Below, piece by piece: positions 52,724-62,537 of a stretch of DNA of 64,000 nucleotides. Below the pieces are notes generated by a model. The model worked only from the letters and a program-made list of their open reading frames with translations, made no database searches and had not been told where the DNA came from. This DNA comes from Bacteroidales bacterium. Its GTDB lineage: Bacteria > Bacteroidota > Bacteroidia > Bacteroidales > UBA932. Position 1 is the first letter of the stretch; each line of letters starts with the position of its first letter. The stretch covers positions 1 to 64,000 of the forward strand of contig JAAZIA010000023.1 of NCBI GenBank assembly GCA_012510445.1, given 5' to 3'. Position numbers and translations under genes: made by a program.

Positions 52724-54565
52724 TTACTGGTTCATGGTAATCAAAAACTCTTTGTTGTCTTCCGTTCTCATAAGCCGGTCTTTCATAAACTCCATAGCTT
52801 CAACAGAATTCATGTCTGCCAGATAGTTACGTAAAATCCAGACGCGGTTAAGTGTATCTTTTTCCATTAGCAAGTCTTCCCTACGTGTAGAACTGAGCGT
52901 TACATCTACAGCAGGGAAAATACGCTTGTTAGACAACCTTCTATCCAACTGCAGCTCCAGATTACCGGTTCCTTTAAATTCCTCGAAAATCACCTCGTCC
53001 ATTTTGGAGCCTGTATCAATCAAAGCCGTAGCCAAAATGGTAAGCGATCCTCCGTTTTCAATGTTCCGGGCAGCTCCAAAAAAGCGTTTGGGTTTTTGCA
53101 AAGCGTTAGCATCTACTCCACCGCTCAACACTTTACCGCTAGCCGGTTGTACAGTATTAAATGCCCTGGCCAGCCGAGTAATACTGTCTAGCAGAATTAC
53201 CACATCGTGACCGCATTCTACCAGACGCTTGGCCTTTTCCAAAACAATCCCGGCTACTTTTACGTGCCTTTCTGCAGATTCATCAAAAGTAGAAGCAATA
53301 ACCTCGGCTCTTACGTTACGTGCCATATCGGTCACTTCTTCCGGACGTTCATCTATAAGCAACACTATCATATACACCTCGGGATTGTTGTCTGCTATGG
53401 CATTTGCCAAAGACTGAAGCAGTACTGTCTTTCCGGTCTTAGGCTGCGCCACAATTAAACCACGTTGACCTTTCCCAATGGGCGTGAACAAATCCACAAT
53501 GCGGTTAGAAAGCGTATTGTGCCCTTTGGAGGTGATATCAAATTTCCGATCGGGGAAGAGAGGAGTAAGGAAATCGAAAGGTACCCGATCCCTAATAAAC
53601 TCGGGTTGACGTCCATTGATTTCATGAATTTTGACTAAAGGAAAAAATTTTTCGTTTTCTTTAGGAGGTCTAATCTCTCCACTAACCGTATCACCTGTTT
53701 TCAGACCATACATTTTAATCTGTTGCTGAGACAAGTATATATCATCGGGGGAGTTTAAGTAGTTGTAATCAGAGGAACGAAGAAACCCATATCCGTCCGG
53801 CATGATTTCCAGTACGCCAACAGCCCTAACAACTCCTTCGTACTCAGGCTTTTTAGCACTATGCTCCTGCCTCTGCTTTTGAACGTCTTTTGCAATAGTC
53901 TGACGGGCAGTCTTTGTTTCTTCCTCTTTTTTTACCTCTTTCTTTTCAGGATCTTGAACTTTTCTGGGTCTGCCTCTTGGCCTGGGGGCAGGCTTTACTT
54001 CGGGACCCGCTTCCTTTCCAGTTTCTTCTTTAGGAAGCTCAGCTTTTGCTTGTTTAGTCTCCTTCTTTTCTTCTTTCTTAGCCTCATCAGATGCCTTTGT
54101 ATCGGTCTTCTTGGCTTCTACCTTTTTAGTTTCAACGGCTTTTTTTGTGTCGACCTTTTTCTGAGTTTCCGGCTTCTTGGGGTCAGACTTTTTGGTTTCT
54201 GGCTTTTTGGGTTCTGGCTTTTTGGGTTCTGGCTTTTTGGGTTCTGGTTTTTTGGGCTCTGCCTTTTTGGTATCTGAAGCTTTCTTTACTTCTTCTGCGG
54301 CTTTAGGCTCTTTTCCGTCAGTAGGTTTTTTCTCTACGTTCGAATCTTTTGCCTTTGTTTTAGCGGCCCGTGGCGGAGCTTGTTTTTTAGGTTTAGAAGT
54401 ATCCTTCTCAGAGGCAGCAGCAGCTCCTGTTTCTGCCTGTACATCTAGAATCTGATAAATCAGATCGTTTTTGGCATAGGTGTCCAATTTTTTGATACCC
54501 AATGCCTTTGCAATTCCATGGAGCTCTTCCATAGACTTGTTGCTAAGCTCAATAATATCGTACAT
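52724..54565 (-). CDS. rho: Transcription termination factor Rho with a long Lys/Pro/Glu insertion
   Basis: Hexameric RNA helicase that ends transcription, 613 residues. The Rho_N domain (residues 1-45) is followed by a low-complexity linker of about 190 residues (to roughly residue 240). Next come the cold-shock RNA-binding domain ([20 protein letters not shown]) and the ATPase with Walker [10 protein letters not shown], ending near [12 protein letters not shown]. In the linker seven tandem 15-base units code P-E-P-K-K-like repeats. Bacteroidota Rho proteins often carry such linkers; in some, these are disordered and promote phase separation. Confidence 0.96.
   Translation of the reverse strand: MYDIIELSNKSMEELHGIAKALGIKKLDTYAKNDLIYQILDVQAETGAAAASEKDTSKPKKQAPPRAAKTKAKDSNVEKKPTDGKEPKAAEEVKKASDTKKAEPKKPEPKKPEPKKPEPKKPETKKSDPKKPETQKKVDTKKAVETKKVEAKKTDTKASDEAKKEEKKETKQAKAELPKEETGKEAGPEVKPAPRPRGRPRKVQDPEKKEVKKEEETKTARQTIAKDVQKQRQEHSAKKPEYEGVVRAVGVLEIMPDGYGFLRSSDYNYLNSPDDIYLSQQQIKMYGLKTGDTVSGEIRPPKENEKFFPLVKIHEINGRQPEFIRDRVPFDFLTPLFPDRKFDITSKGHNTLSNRIVDLFTPIGKGQRGLIVAQPKTGKTVLLQSLANAIADNNPEVYMIVLLIDERPEEVTDMARNVRAEVIASTFDESAERHVKVAGIVLEKAKRLVECGHDVVILLDSITRLARAFNTVQPASGKVLSGGVDANALQKPKRFFGAARNIENGGSLTILATALIDTGSKMDEVIFEEFKGTGNLELQLDRRLSNKRIFPAVDVTLSSTRREDLLMEKDTLNRVWILRNYLADMNSVEAMEFMKDRLMRTEDNKEFLITMNQ
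54166..54270 (-). repeat. Seven 15-bp tandem repeats in rho
   Basis: The plus-strand unit GTTCTGGCTTTTTGG is exact at 54211-54225 and 54226-54240. Variants with one to several changes fill 54166-54210 and 54241-54270. It codes P-E-P-K-K-type pentapeptides in the linker of Rho. Copy-number change keeps the frame. Confidence 0.9.
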
Positions 54566-54636
54566 TCAAAATGTGTTAAAGTAGTTGGATAATAGCTATG
54601 AAATAAAAGCTAAGATGTTACAAATATATAAAAATT

Positions 54637-57405
54637 TTAATTATCCCAGAAACTCGAGCTCTTTTTATACTGTAAAACATCGGCAAGGGCAGATGCTTTT
54701 GCTGCAATTCTAAAACTCCAGCTTTCCCATTGTCCGTTAGGTACCCAAGAGAAAGAAATCTGGAAACAATGTAAGTCATAAGTAGCACTTAACTGCGTTG
54801 TAGTAAGTTTAAATTTCATCAAATCAAGCCCACTTCTTACGTTTATATTAAAGTCTTTCGTAATTTTCACTTGTGCAGAAAAACCTAAGGTTTGTGTGAA
54901 ATTGTGATTTGTGTTAAGTATCTCGTTTGCGTAAGTATAAGACTTGTTATAAGAAAAACTGTAATTAAAGTTAACAGACCACGGAATTTCGGGGTCCATA
55001 TAATAAACCCAACCCCCGGGTATATAAGCCCCCGTGTGCGGATCTTCATATACCAACTGATAAGCACTGTTTTTGCTGTCTTTACCTCCACCGTTGAAAG
55101 AATAGGCGGTAGAAAAACTGGCATTGGTTAATCTGGCCGGACTCCCTGCTTTGAGCAAATTCAGTGTATTGATTCGTTGCCCTTGATCATTAACAGCATA
55201 AGGGTCAAAGACAGCATTGGCATTGATACCCATTTTTTCAAAAATGGAAGTGGAAAGCGTCACATTAATGTTGGATAGCTTCATAGAATCTGCAAGAAAA
55301 TTGTAGGAACCACTAAGGGATAGGTTGTCTATCAGTTTTATTTTTTTTAGTCCCCCCTTTTCTGTGGTGTCTTTTTTGTTGAACACCTTTGCTTCTAGGT
55401 TATTACCTAAAGAAAAGCTAAGGGCTGCCGTTTTGCCCTTGGAAGGAGGACCGTAAACAGACTTATTGTATTTGTTATACTCTACGGAGTGTGATTTTCC
55501 CAAGCTGTCTGTATAGTCGAGGGTTACAAAACCGTTAGCCGACGTGCCCAGTTCCGGACGAATACTAAACCCAACAGAAGGCGTTATCATGTGTCGGATA
55601 GCCCTCACCCTTCTTTGGGGATTAAAGTTAAACATTCCGTAAATTCGGGTAGACATGGAAATGCCCCCCGAATACGTTTGCGTGATTCCAAACTCACTAA
55701 AAGGCTTTGAGAGCTCAGATACTACTTTCTGTGTTTCCGGATCAAAATCCCTTGTTTCGCTCATAAAGTGCCAATTCATACCGTAAGCAACCGATGGGGA
55801 AAAGTTTAGGTATTTTAATAAGGTAAAACTAGGCAACCCTATAGAAAAATTATGTTGCATTCCCGTTCTGAAATCATTCCAAAAATCGGGAGAGCCAAAC
55901 TGAGAGGCTTTAAAGTTCAGTTTGTTTTGAAAAGCTGTACCGTAACTAATGCTGATATCTTCATAGAACTTTTTTTTACCTACCCTCACTTTTCTCTGAA
56001 ACGGATTGATACGGCTCATAGTAAAAGTAAGGTTGGGTAAGGTCAGCGCATAGGAAGAATCTCTGTTGTTTTGGCTATGCAACAAGTTAACAGACAAGTT
56101 GAAGGGCGTTCCTGCAAAAGATTTTGCATACGATATACTGGATGAGGTTTGAGACTGAAGGGCTTCGTCAATAGATTGGCTGTTAAAACGGTTATTAGTA
56201 GGACTGGAAAAATTTACCGAGGCACTAAAAGAAGTCCCCGGACGTTTTTTGGGATCTTGCGCATGGTTCCAACGAATGGAAAAATCACCCGATTCACTAA
56301 AGTCGGGTGATCCCCTCTCGCCTGTTATATTTTTAGAATAGTTTACGTTCAAGCTTCCGTTGTATTTATACCTGTTCTTATACCTTGCCGTACCTTTCAC
56401 AGCCCAAGAGCCCATCGTATAAATATCACCGGTAACAGAAAAATCCAAATAATCTCCAAAAACAAAATAATACCCAAGGTCTCTTAGAAAAAAGCCGCGA
56501 GCCACCTCTTCTCCATAAGTAGGAATAAGCAATCCGCCGGAGCGCTCGGGACGTTTAGGAACAAAACCAAAAGGCACAATGATAGGAGTAGGAACGTCCA
56601 GAAGAACCACATATGACGGGCCAAAAATGGTCTGACCCATATTTCCGTCTTCGTCTGTAGTAATTTTGGCATTGGTCATGTGTAAGTAGAAGTGTGGATG
56701 CTCAGCATCACAAGTAGTGTACTTGCCGTCACGAATATTAATGGAGTTATCCGGCATTTTTTTTAGGTTTTTTCCATGAAGAAACCCCTGTTCGTCTTGC
56801 GTTACCATGTTGTTTATACGTGCCTTTTTGGAAGCGAAATTGTAGTAGACAGACTCCATCTTGTAGTTATTGTTCCCTTCTTTCATTTCGGGTTTTCCCT
56901 GCATAATTCCTAAAGAATCTACTATTCCGGTAGCAAACACTGTTTTTGAATCTGCATCATACTCCATATATTCCGCAGTAATTTCCATGTTGCCGTAGGT
57001 AACTTTTACATCCCCATAATAGTACAACATGGTCTTCCCTTGGCTAAAGTCTTCTACAACAGAATCTCTGGCCACGGAAAAAGCCGGGGCTTCCAGCTGA
57101 GTTTTTGCACGGATAAGTTCCATATGGGCCAAACTGTCCATCTGAGACTCAGACATGCCTACTTCAGGTTTTTCATGCCCTGTATAGAAACTCAATGTTT
57201 CCCACATAACAGACAGCAAAGGCTTCTCCTGCATAACTGTAACCGGAGCAAGCAGCCGGTGTTTATACTTTTCGCTTATAGGAGAAATGGCATTTTCTGG
57301 GAGTCGTTTTTGCTGTCCCCACAAAACTTGAGTACCCAGCATAAGGAACACCAGACAACATACCGTATGAAAAATACTTTTCTTATCTTTGCCTTCAGCA
57401 GACAT
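54637..57405 (-). CDS. LptD-like outer-membrane LPS assembly protein
   Basis: Large outer-membrane beta-barrel of 922 residues from the ATG at 57405, chosen because it starts just before the signal peptide (FHTVCCLVFLMLGTQVLWGQ); codons back to 57489 add no match. The N-terminal periplasmic OstA/LptA-like domain reads KTMLYYYGDVKVTYGNMEITAEY. The long C-terminal part is a barrel ending in YDLHCFQISFSWVPNGQWESWSF. It places LPS in the outer leaflet. It is 71 bases upstream of rho on the same strand and divergent from the amidase gene with 15 bases between starts. Confidence 0.85.
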   Translation of the reverse strand: MSAEGKDKKSIFHTVCCLVFLMLGTQVLWGQQKRLPENAISPISEKYKHRLLAPVTVMQEKPLLSVMWETLSFYTGHEKPEVGMSESQMDSLAHMELIRAKTQLEAPAFSVARDSVVEDFSQGKTMLYYYGDVKVTYGNMEITAEYMEYDADSKTVFATGIVDSLGIMQGKPEMKEGNNNYKMESVYYNFASKKARINNMVTQDEQGFLHGKNLKKMPDNSINIRDGKYTTCDAEHPHFYLHMTNAKITTDEDGNMGQTIFGPSYVVLLDVPTPIIVPFGFVPKRPERSGGLLIPTYGEEVARGFFLRDLGYYFVFGDYLDFSVTGDIYTMGSWAVKGTARYKNRYKYNGSLNVNYSKNITGERGSPDFSESGDFSIRWNHAQDPKKRPGTSFSASVNFSSPTNNRFNSQSIDEALQSQTSSSISYAKSFAGTPFNLSVNLLHSQNNRDSSYALTLPNLTFTMSRINPFQRKVRVGKKKFYEDISISYGTAFQNKLNFKASQFGSPDFWNDFRTGMQHNFSIGLPSFTLLKYLNFSPSVAYGMNWHFMSETRDFDPETQKVVSELSKPFSEFGITQTYSGGISMSTRIYGMFNFNPQRRVRAIRHMITPSVGFSIRPELGTSANGFVTLDYTDSLGKSHSVEYNKYNKSVYGPPSKGKTAALSFSLGNNLEAKVFNKKDTTEKGGLKKIKLIDNLSLSGSYNFLADSMKLSNINVTLSTSIFEKMGINANAVFDPYAVNDQGQRINTLNLLKAGSPARLTNASFSTAYSFNGGGKDSKNSAYQLVYEDPHTGAYIPGGWVYYMDPEIPWSVNFNYSFSYNKSYTYANEILNTNHNFTQTLGFSAQVKITKDFNINVRSGLDLMKFKLTTTQLSATYDLHCFQISFSWVPNGQWESWSFRIAAKASALADVLQYKKSSSFWDN

Positions 57406-57420
57406 AAACTGCAAATATAT

Positions 57421-58524
57421 ATGAAAAAACTGATTCCTGTACTGGTGGGCTTTCTCTGTATCTGCAATTCGCATGCCATCATGGGACAAGCTTTTTCAGG
57501 TCCTGTACTCCGCAAGATAGTAATTGATCCCGGCCACGGAGGTCGTGACCCCGGTGCTCTTAGCCCCGATAGAAAGTTACGGGAAAAAGACATCAACCTG
57601 GCAGTCGCTTTATACTTGGGACAGGAGATCAAGACACATTACCCCAATATTGATGTTGTTTATACTCGTGATAAAGATGTGGCTGTAGATCTGGACAAAC
57701 GAGGGACTATGGCTTCTGAGCTCCATGCAGACTTATTTATTTCCATTCATGTAAACTCAGCCCGGAAAAGTACCACGGTGGCCGTTGGCCCGGAAACCTG
57801 GGTTTTTGGAGGAGACAGAAGTCAAAGGAAAGACGACAGCTATGATGTTGTCCTTAAAGAGAACGAAGTTATCAAGTTTGAAGAAGATTATAAAACCAAG
57901 TACGAAGGTTTTGACCCGGATAACCCCCAGTCCATGATTGTTTTCAATTTCCAGAAAGAGGCCATTATGAGGCAGTCCAGAATTCTGGGCAGTTGCATCC
58001 AACAAGCCCTGCGAGAAGGTCCTTTAAGGGGTTCGGCAAAAGACAGGGGAATGAAAGAAGGCGGTTTTGTGGTACTGGCCTATTGCTCTATGCCCGCCGT
58101 TCTTGTAGAAATGGGATTTATAAACAGTGCTACAGACAGAAGAATCCTAGGCTCGGCAGACGGGCAAAAGAAAATAGCCAAACAGCTTTTTTTAGGATTT
58201 GAAAACTATATGAAAACGTATGCAGAAAACGGCAAGTACAAAGAGCAAAAAATAGGTATCAAAAAAGCTTCAATTACCACCTATCACGTACAAATAGCTG
58301 CTTCTAAAACGGTACTTCCTTCCACTCATACCGTTTTAAAATCTTATCCCAGTATAAAGCATATCATCTGTGAAGATCACATCTATAAATGCAAATATTT
58401 TTTAGGTGATTTTATCAATGCAGTAGAAGCACAAAACTACTGTGATGAGCTTAGGGCCGGTTCTCATCCGGATGCTTTTGTAATTGCCATTAAAGACGGT
58501 CGTCTTGTTCCAGTTAATCCTTAA
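57421..58524 (+). CDS. N-acetylmuramoyl-L-alanine amidase with SPOR-like C terminus
   Basis: Periplasmic Amidase_3 enzyme of 367 residues, from the ATG at 57421, which begins a clean signal peptide (MKKLIPVLVGFLCICNSHA). The upstream frame back to 57040 is antisense to lptD. Zinc ligands fall in VIDPGHGGRDPGA, REKDINLAVALYLG and ISIHVNSA, with catalytic Glu near VLVEMGFIN. The last 90 residues are SPOR-like (HVQIAASKTVLP ... EAQNYCDEL). It cleaves peptide side chains from peptidoglycan during division. A TATCTTTG -7 box at 57384-57391 lies inside lptD coding. Confidence 0.92.
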   Translation: MKKLIPVLVGFLCICNSHAIMGQAFSGPVLRKIVIDPGHGGRDPGALSPDRKLREKDINLAVALYLGQEIKTHYPNIDVVYTRDKDVAVDLDKRGTMASELHADLFISIHVNSARKSTTVAVGPETWVFGGDRSQRKDDSYDVVLKENEVIKFEEDYKTKYEGFDPDNPQSMIVFNFQKEAIMRQSRILGSCIQQALREGPLRGSAKDRGMKEGGFVVLAYCSMPAVLVEMGFINSATDRRILGSADGQKKIAKQLFLGFENYMKTYAENGKYKEQKIGIKKASITTYHVQIAASKTVLPSTHTVLKSYPSIKHIICEDHIYKCKYFLGDFINAVEAQNYCDELRAGSHPDAFVIAIKDGRLVPVNP

Positions 58525-58527
58525 TTC

Positions 58528-59448
58528 ATGAAAAAAAAGAAATTTAGCCGAGAATTAAAAATTGGGTTTTTCTCACTGATTGTCATAGTTTTCCTTTATT
58601 TTACCATTCAGTTCCTAAAGGGTAACGATCTTTTTAGCGGAACAAATACCTATTACGCAATCTATACCAATGTGTGGGGATTGGACCCCACAAGTCCTGT
58701 TTCTGTATTAGGGCTTACTGCCGGAAGTGTAGATAACATACAATTTGATCGGGAAAGTAAAAAAATGGTCGTGAAAATGAGGTTGAAAAAAGATTTTCCC
58801 ATACCTCGGGGAACAGTAGCCGAAATATACAGCGCAGATATCTTAGGAGGCAAAGCTGTGCAATTGCTGCTTGGATCCCAAGAAGACATGCATTCCTCGG
58901 GAGATACTCTGGCTTCTTCTATTCAACATGACCTTATTAGTATGCTTACCAATGATTTGGGCTTATTAAAAGATGATATCTCGGGACTTATATCAAGTGT
59001 GGAACTGGCTGTGTTGGATCTTACCCGATTATTAAGCGAGGAAAACAGAGACCAGGTACAGGATGTGTTAAAACACCTAAACGGGTCTCTGAAAGAAATT
59101 AACACTTTTACAAAAGCGCTGAATGAGAACAAAGGAACTCTTGACCGGATTTTCACCGGAGCAGATACGCTTTTTTTAGGGTTAAACAAAGCAACGGTTC
59201 GCCTTACCGCTACATTGGAACATTTTGAGGGGATGGCTTCACAATGGAAAGATCAAGACGTGGCAGGCGTTATAAACGGCCTTAAAGAGCTGTTGGACCA
59301 ACTGAACAATCCCGATGGTACATTAGGGCAACTTACCGGTGACCCTCAGTTGTACCATGCTGTAACCCGTGTTTTACATAGGGCAGATTCCTTATTGCAT
59401 CTGATGGGTGAAAACCCAAAAAAATACTTTAAAATCAGTGTTTTTTGA
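58528..59448 (+). CDS. MCE/MlaD family lipid-transport protein
   Basis: Membrane-anchored periplasmic protein of 306 residues. One N-terminal helix (residues 10-28) precedes an MCE domain (YTNVWGLDPTSPVSVLGLTAGSVDNI ... SADILGGKAVQLLLG). The C-terminal half is predicted to be helical. MCE proteins form rings or tubes that pass phospholipids between membranes. The amidase-MCE pair, three bases apart, is common in Bacteroidota. No permease or ATPase (MlaE/MlaF) gene is in the window. Confidence 0.88.
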   Translation: MKKKKFSRELKIGFFSLIVIVFLYFTIQFLKGNDLFSGTNTYYAIYTNVWGLDPTSPVSVLGLTAGSVDNIQFDRESKKMVVKMRLKKDFPIPRGTVAEIYSADILGGKAVQLLLGSQEDMHSSGDTLASSIQHDLISMLTNDLGLLKDDISGLISSVELAVLDLTRLLSEENRDQVQDVLKHLNGSLKEINTFTKALNENKGTLDRIFTGADTLFLGLNKATVRLTATLEHFEGMASQWKDQDVAGVINGLKELLDQLNNPDGTLGQLTGDPQLYHAVTRVLHRADSLLHLMGENPKKYFKISVF

Positions 59449-59657
59449 AATCACAATTTCGTCTTAAATGTTGATGTGTCAACGAAAGGCACTTTTTGTC
59501 AATTCATACATTTCTGATACACAGCCTGTTAGGTTTTTTAGTTTTTTTACCTTGATTATTAAGGTGTTATTGAATTTTCGAAAAATACAAGTCTTTTTCA
59601 TTTTTTTTTACCATTTTTTTCAACCATTTTTGTAAACATTAACCCCAAAATCCTAAT
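59449..59657. other. AT-rich gap before dnaA
   Basis: This 209-base gap is very A/T-rich with several poly-T runs. It contains a small inverted repeat GTTGA-TGTG-TCAAC (59470-59483) and a -7-like CATTTTTG at 59625-59632. No cluster of DnaA boxes (TTATNCACA) was found, so it is not supported as an origin. Confidence 0.6.
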
Positions 59658-61073
59658 ATGCCCCTGTTACCTCACCAAGTTGTCTGGAATAACTGTCTGA
59701 CTATTATCAAAGATAATATTCAGCCTTCAAGTTTTGGAACATGGTTTGAACCCATTGTTCCCCTGAAACTTAAGAACAATATCCTGACCATAGAGGTTCC
59801 GTCTCATTTTTTCAGGGAATATCTGGAAGAAAATTTCATTGATTTGCTGGGTCATTGCTTAAGGAAGGAACTTGGGAATTCAGCCAAACTGGAATATTAC
59901 GTAAAAGTAGATTCATGCAGCAAGGGAGTTCCCATGCCTCACCAGGGGCAAGGCCATTTTCAAAACAAATCCATTCCTTTCACAAGAATCAACAAAAACG
60001 AAATCGCAAGTCCCTATGTAGTACCGGGATTGCGACAAGTAAAGATTGATCCACGACTTAATGCTGCTTACTCTTTCGATAATTTTGTAGAAGGCTCCTG
60101 TAACCGGCTGGCGCGTACTGCCGGATTAAGCATTGCAGAAAAACCGGGTGGCCCTTTTAATCCTTTGTTTATATACGGCGGATCGGGGTTGGGTAAAACA
60201 CACTTGGCACAGGCTATTGGTATAGAAATTAAAAAAAGGCTGCCCAATAAAATTGTATTGTACGTCTCGGCCAATCTGTTTCAGATTCAATTTATGGATG
60301 CTGTAAACATCAAAAATAAATTGACAGATTTCATGCGATTCTACCAAATGATAGATGTTCTAATCATTGATGATGTACAGGAGTTTGCCGGCAAGCCGGG
60401 AACTCAAAATGCCTATTTCAACATTTTTAATCACTTGCACCAATTGGGTAAACAGCTGATTCTCACTAGCGACAAAGCTCCGGTAGACCTGCGGGATCTG
60501 GACGACAGATTGCTTTCCAGATTTAAGTGGGGCCTTTCTGCAGAATTGCAATCTCCCGATTATGCCACACGTCTGGCCATCTTAGAAAAAAAATCGTACA
60601 ACGAAGGAGTGGAAGTGCCTCAGGAGGTTCTTAAGTTTATAGCAAAGCAAGTCACTACAAACGTCCGGGAAATTGAAGGAACGTTATGCTCTTTGCTGGC
60701 ACAAGCTACTTTTAATAAAAAGCCGGTTACCCTACAACTGGCACAAGTTATTACAGACAGGCTGGTTAACAATACTCCCAAAGAAATCACCGTACAGGAA
60801 ATTCAGAAAATAGTCTGTAATTACTTTGGTATCCCACAAGATGTTTTGGTTTCAAAAACACGTAAAAGAGAAATATGTCAGGCACGTCAGATTGCTATGT
60901 ACCTTAGCAGAAACCACACCAAGAATTCTCTGGCTACCATTGGAGCACTCATTGGCGGAAAAGATCATGCTACCGTACTGCATTCATACAATACTGTCTG
61001 CAACCTGATGGATACAGACCGCATGTTCCGTCAATACGTAACGGATATCGAAAGAAAACTTAAAAACGGTTAA
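59658..61073 (+). CDS. dnaA: Chromosomal replication initiator DnaA
   Basis: AAA+ initiator of 471 residues, complete. Domain I (residues 1-85; WNNCLTIIKDNIQPSSFGTWF), a short linker, then the ATPase with Walker A GGSGLGKT at 174-181 and VLIIDDVQEFAG. The domain IV helix-turn-helix ends in the DnaA signature IGGKDHATVLHSYNTV. The EGSCNRLARTAG segment is typical of Bacteroidota DnaA. dnaN is not adjacent; pepD follows after four bases. Confidence 0.98.
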   Translation: MPLLPHQVVWNNCLTIIKDNIQPSSFGTWFEPIVPLKLKNNILTIEVPSHFFREYLEENFIDLLGHCLRKELGNSAKLEYYVKVDSCSKGVPMPHQGQGHFQNKSIPFTRINKNEIASPYVVPGLRQVKIDPRLNAAYSFDNFVEGSCNRLARTAGLSIAEKPGGPFNPLFIYGGSGLGKTHLAQAIGIEIKKRLPNKIVLYVSANLFQIQFMDAVNIKNKLTDFMRFYQMIDVLIIDDVQEFAGKPGTQNAYFNIFNHLHQLGKQLILTSDKAPVDLRDLDDRLLSRFKWGLSAELQSPDYATRLAILEKKSYNEGVEVPQEVLKFIAKQVTTNVREIEGTLCSLLAQATFNKKPVTLQLAQVITDRLVNNTPKEITVQEIQKIVCNYFGIPQDVLVSKTRKREICQARQIAMYLSRNHTKNSLATIGALIGGKDHATVLHSYNTVCNLMDTDRMFRQYVTDIERKLKNG

Positions 61074-61077
61074 TCCT

Positions 61078-62535
61078 ATGACTATGAATATCCTTGAACC
61101 CTCTTCTGTATTTACCTTTTTTTTTGAAATATGTAAAATCCCACGCGAGAGCGGGAACGAAGCCGGTATAACCCGTTACCTGGAACAGTTTGCAATAAAG
61201 CGGGGATTGGAATACAATACAGATGCCATAGGCAATGTTGTCATAAGAAAACCAGCTTCCCCCGGCCGTGAGAACAGGCCTGGTGTAATTTTACAAAGCC
61301 ATACAGATATGGTTTGTGAGAAGAACGAGGATACTGTGTTTGACTTTGCTAAAGATCCCATACAGTGCTATCAGGAAGAGGGGTGGCTAAAAGCCAAAGG
61401 AACTACCTTGGGAGCAGACGACGGCATTGGAGTAGCCGCCCAACTGGCAGTTTTAGATGATAATTCATTGGAACACGGTCCTTTGGAGTGCTTATTTACC
61501 GTAGAAGAAGAAACAGGTCTGGACGGAGCCAGAGCCGTTGCTCCGGGGTTTATGAAGGGAAGCATTTTACTCAACCTGGATTCGGAAGATGAAGGAGAAG
61601 TTTTCATAGGTTGCGCCGGAGGCATAGATACCTCGGCTTATTTCACCTACAAAGAAGTGCCCGTTTGTAAAAAAGAGAAAACCGTTTTTCTGAGAGTAAG
61701 CATTTCCGGAGGAACCGGAGGCCACAGCGGAGACGAAATTCATAAAGACTTGTGCAACGCTGTTCAGACGCTAGCTCGTTTTCTTTGGAATGTACAACAA
61801 GAATTCTCATTGGATATAAGCCATATTTCAGGTGGCAATAAGCGTAACGCCATAGCACGTGAAGCCAGCGCAGTTTGTATAGTTAACAAAAAAGATGAAC
61901 AGGCATTTAAAGAGCTTTTTAAAAAGCTCTCGGCCGAGTGGGAAAAAGAACATCAACTAACAGACCCGGAACTCACCGGTGAAATCCTAGAAGTTCCCGA
62001 AACAAATACGTGCATAGACAAAGAAACAGTTGCCAAACTAACGGCCGCTTTGTATTCTTGTCCACATGGTGTATTAGCTATGAGCAAAGAAATACCCGGT
62101 CTTGTAGAAACTTCTACCAACCTCGCGTCTGTTAAGATGGATACCAAACAACACGTTATCCGTATTGGAACCAGCCAGCGTAGTGCCTTGAACTCTGCCC
62201 GCAAGAATGCCGCGTTCCGAATAGAAAGCTTGTTTCGATTGGCCGATGCCAAAGTAACACATGAAGGTGAATATCCTGGCTGGGCTCCCAACCCGGACTC
62301 TCCCATCTTGAAGATCAGCGAAAAGGCTTATCAAAAATTGTTTCATACTCCGGTTCAGGTAAAGGCTATCCATGCAGGATTGGAATGTGGCATCTTTTTA
62401 GATGCCTTCCCCCATCTGGATATGATCTCTTTTGGTCCTACCATAAAAGGAGCCCATTCACCGGCAGAGAGACTGGATATTGCCAGTACGCAAAAATTCT
62501 GGGATTTCCTTCTTGAAATTTTAAAAACAGTGTAA
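61078..62535 (+). CDS. pepD: Aminoacyl-histidine dipeptidase PepD (M20)
   Basis: Cytosolic two-zinc dipeptidase of 485 residues. Metal and catalytic residues fall in LQSHTDMVCEKN, LGADDGIGVAAQL and TVEEETGLDGA, with a late HAGLECGIF containing another ligand. The lid domain GTGGHSGDEIHK is intact. It splits Xaa-His and other dipeptides, and supports the peptide diet of such anaerobes. It starts four bases after dnaA; a second ATG six bases later is an alternative start. Confidence 0.94.
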   Translation: MTMNILEPSSVFTFFFEICKIPRESGNEAGITRYLEQFAIKRGLEYNTDAIGNVVIRKPASPGRENRPGVILQSHTDMVCEKNEDTVFDFAKDPIQCYQEEGWLKAKGTTLGADDGIGVAAQLAVLDDNSLEHGPLECLFTVEEETGLDGARAVAPGFMKGSILLNLDSEDEGEVFIGCAGGIDTSAYFTYKEVPVCKKEKTVFLRVSISGGTGGHSGDEIHKDLCNAVQTLARFLWNVQQEFSLDISHISGGNKRNAIAREASAVCIVNKKDEQAFKELFKKLSAEWEKEHQLTDPELTGEILEVPETNTCIDKETVAKLTAALYSCPHGVLAMSKEIPGLVETSTNLASVKMDTKQHVIRIGTSQRSALNSARKNAAFRIESLFRLADAKVTHEGEYPGWAPNPDSPILKISEKAYQKLFHTPVQVKAIHAGLECGIFLDAFPHLDMISFGPTIKGAHSPAERLDIASTQKFWDFLLEILKTV

Positions 62536-62537
62536 CC

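Noticed and set aside
54166-54270. CRISPR-like array
   Set aside because: The 15-bp units are contiguous, lack spacers and stay in frame within rho.
53861-54455. Plus-strand hydrophobic frames opposite rho
   Set aside because: The phenylalanine/leucine runs are the complement of the Lys/Glu/Pro codons in the Rho insertion.
59449-59657. Replication origin upstream of dnaA
   Set aside because: No DnaA-box cluster is visible; only an AT-rich gap with one short inverted repeat.
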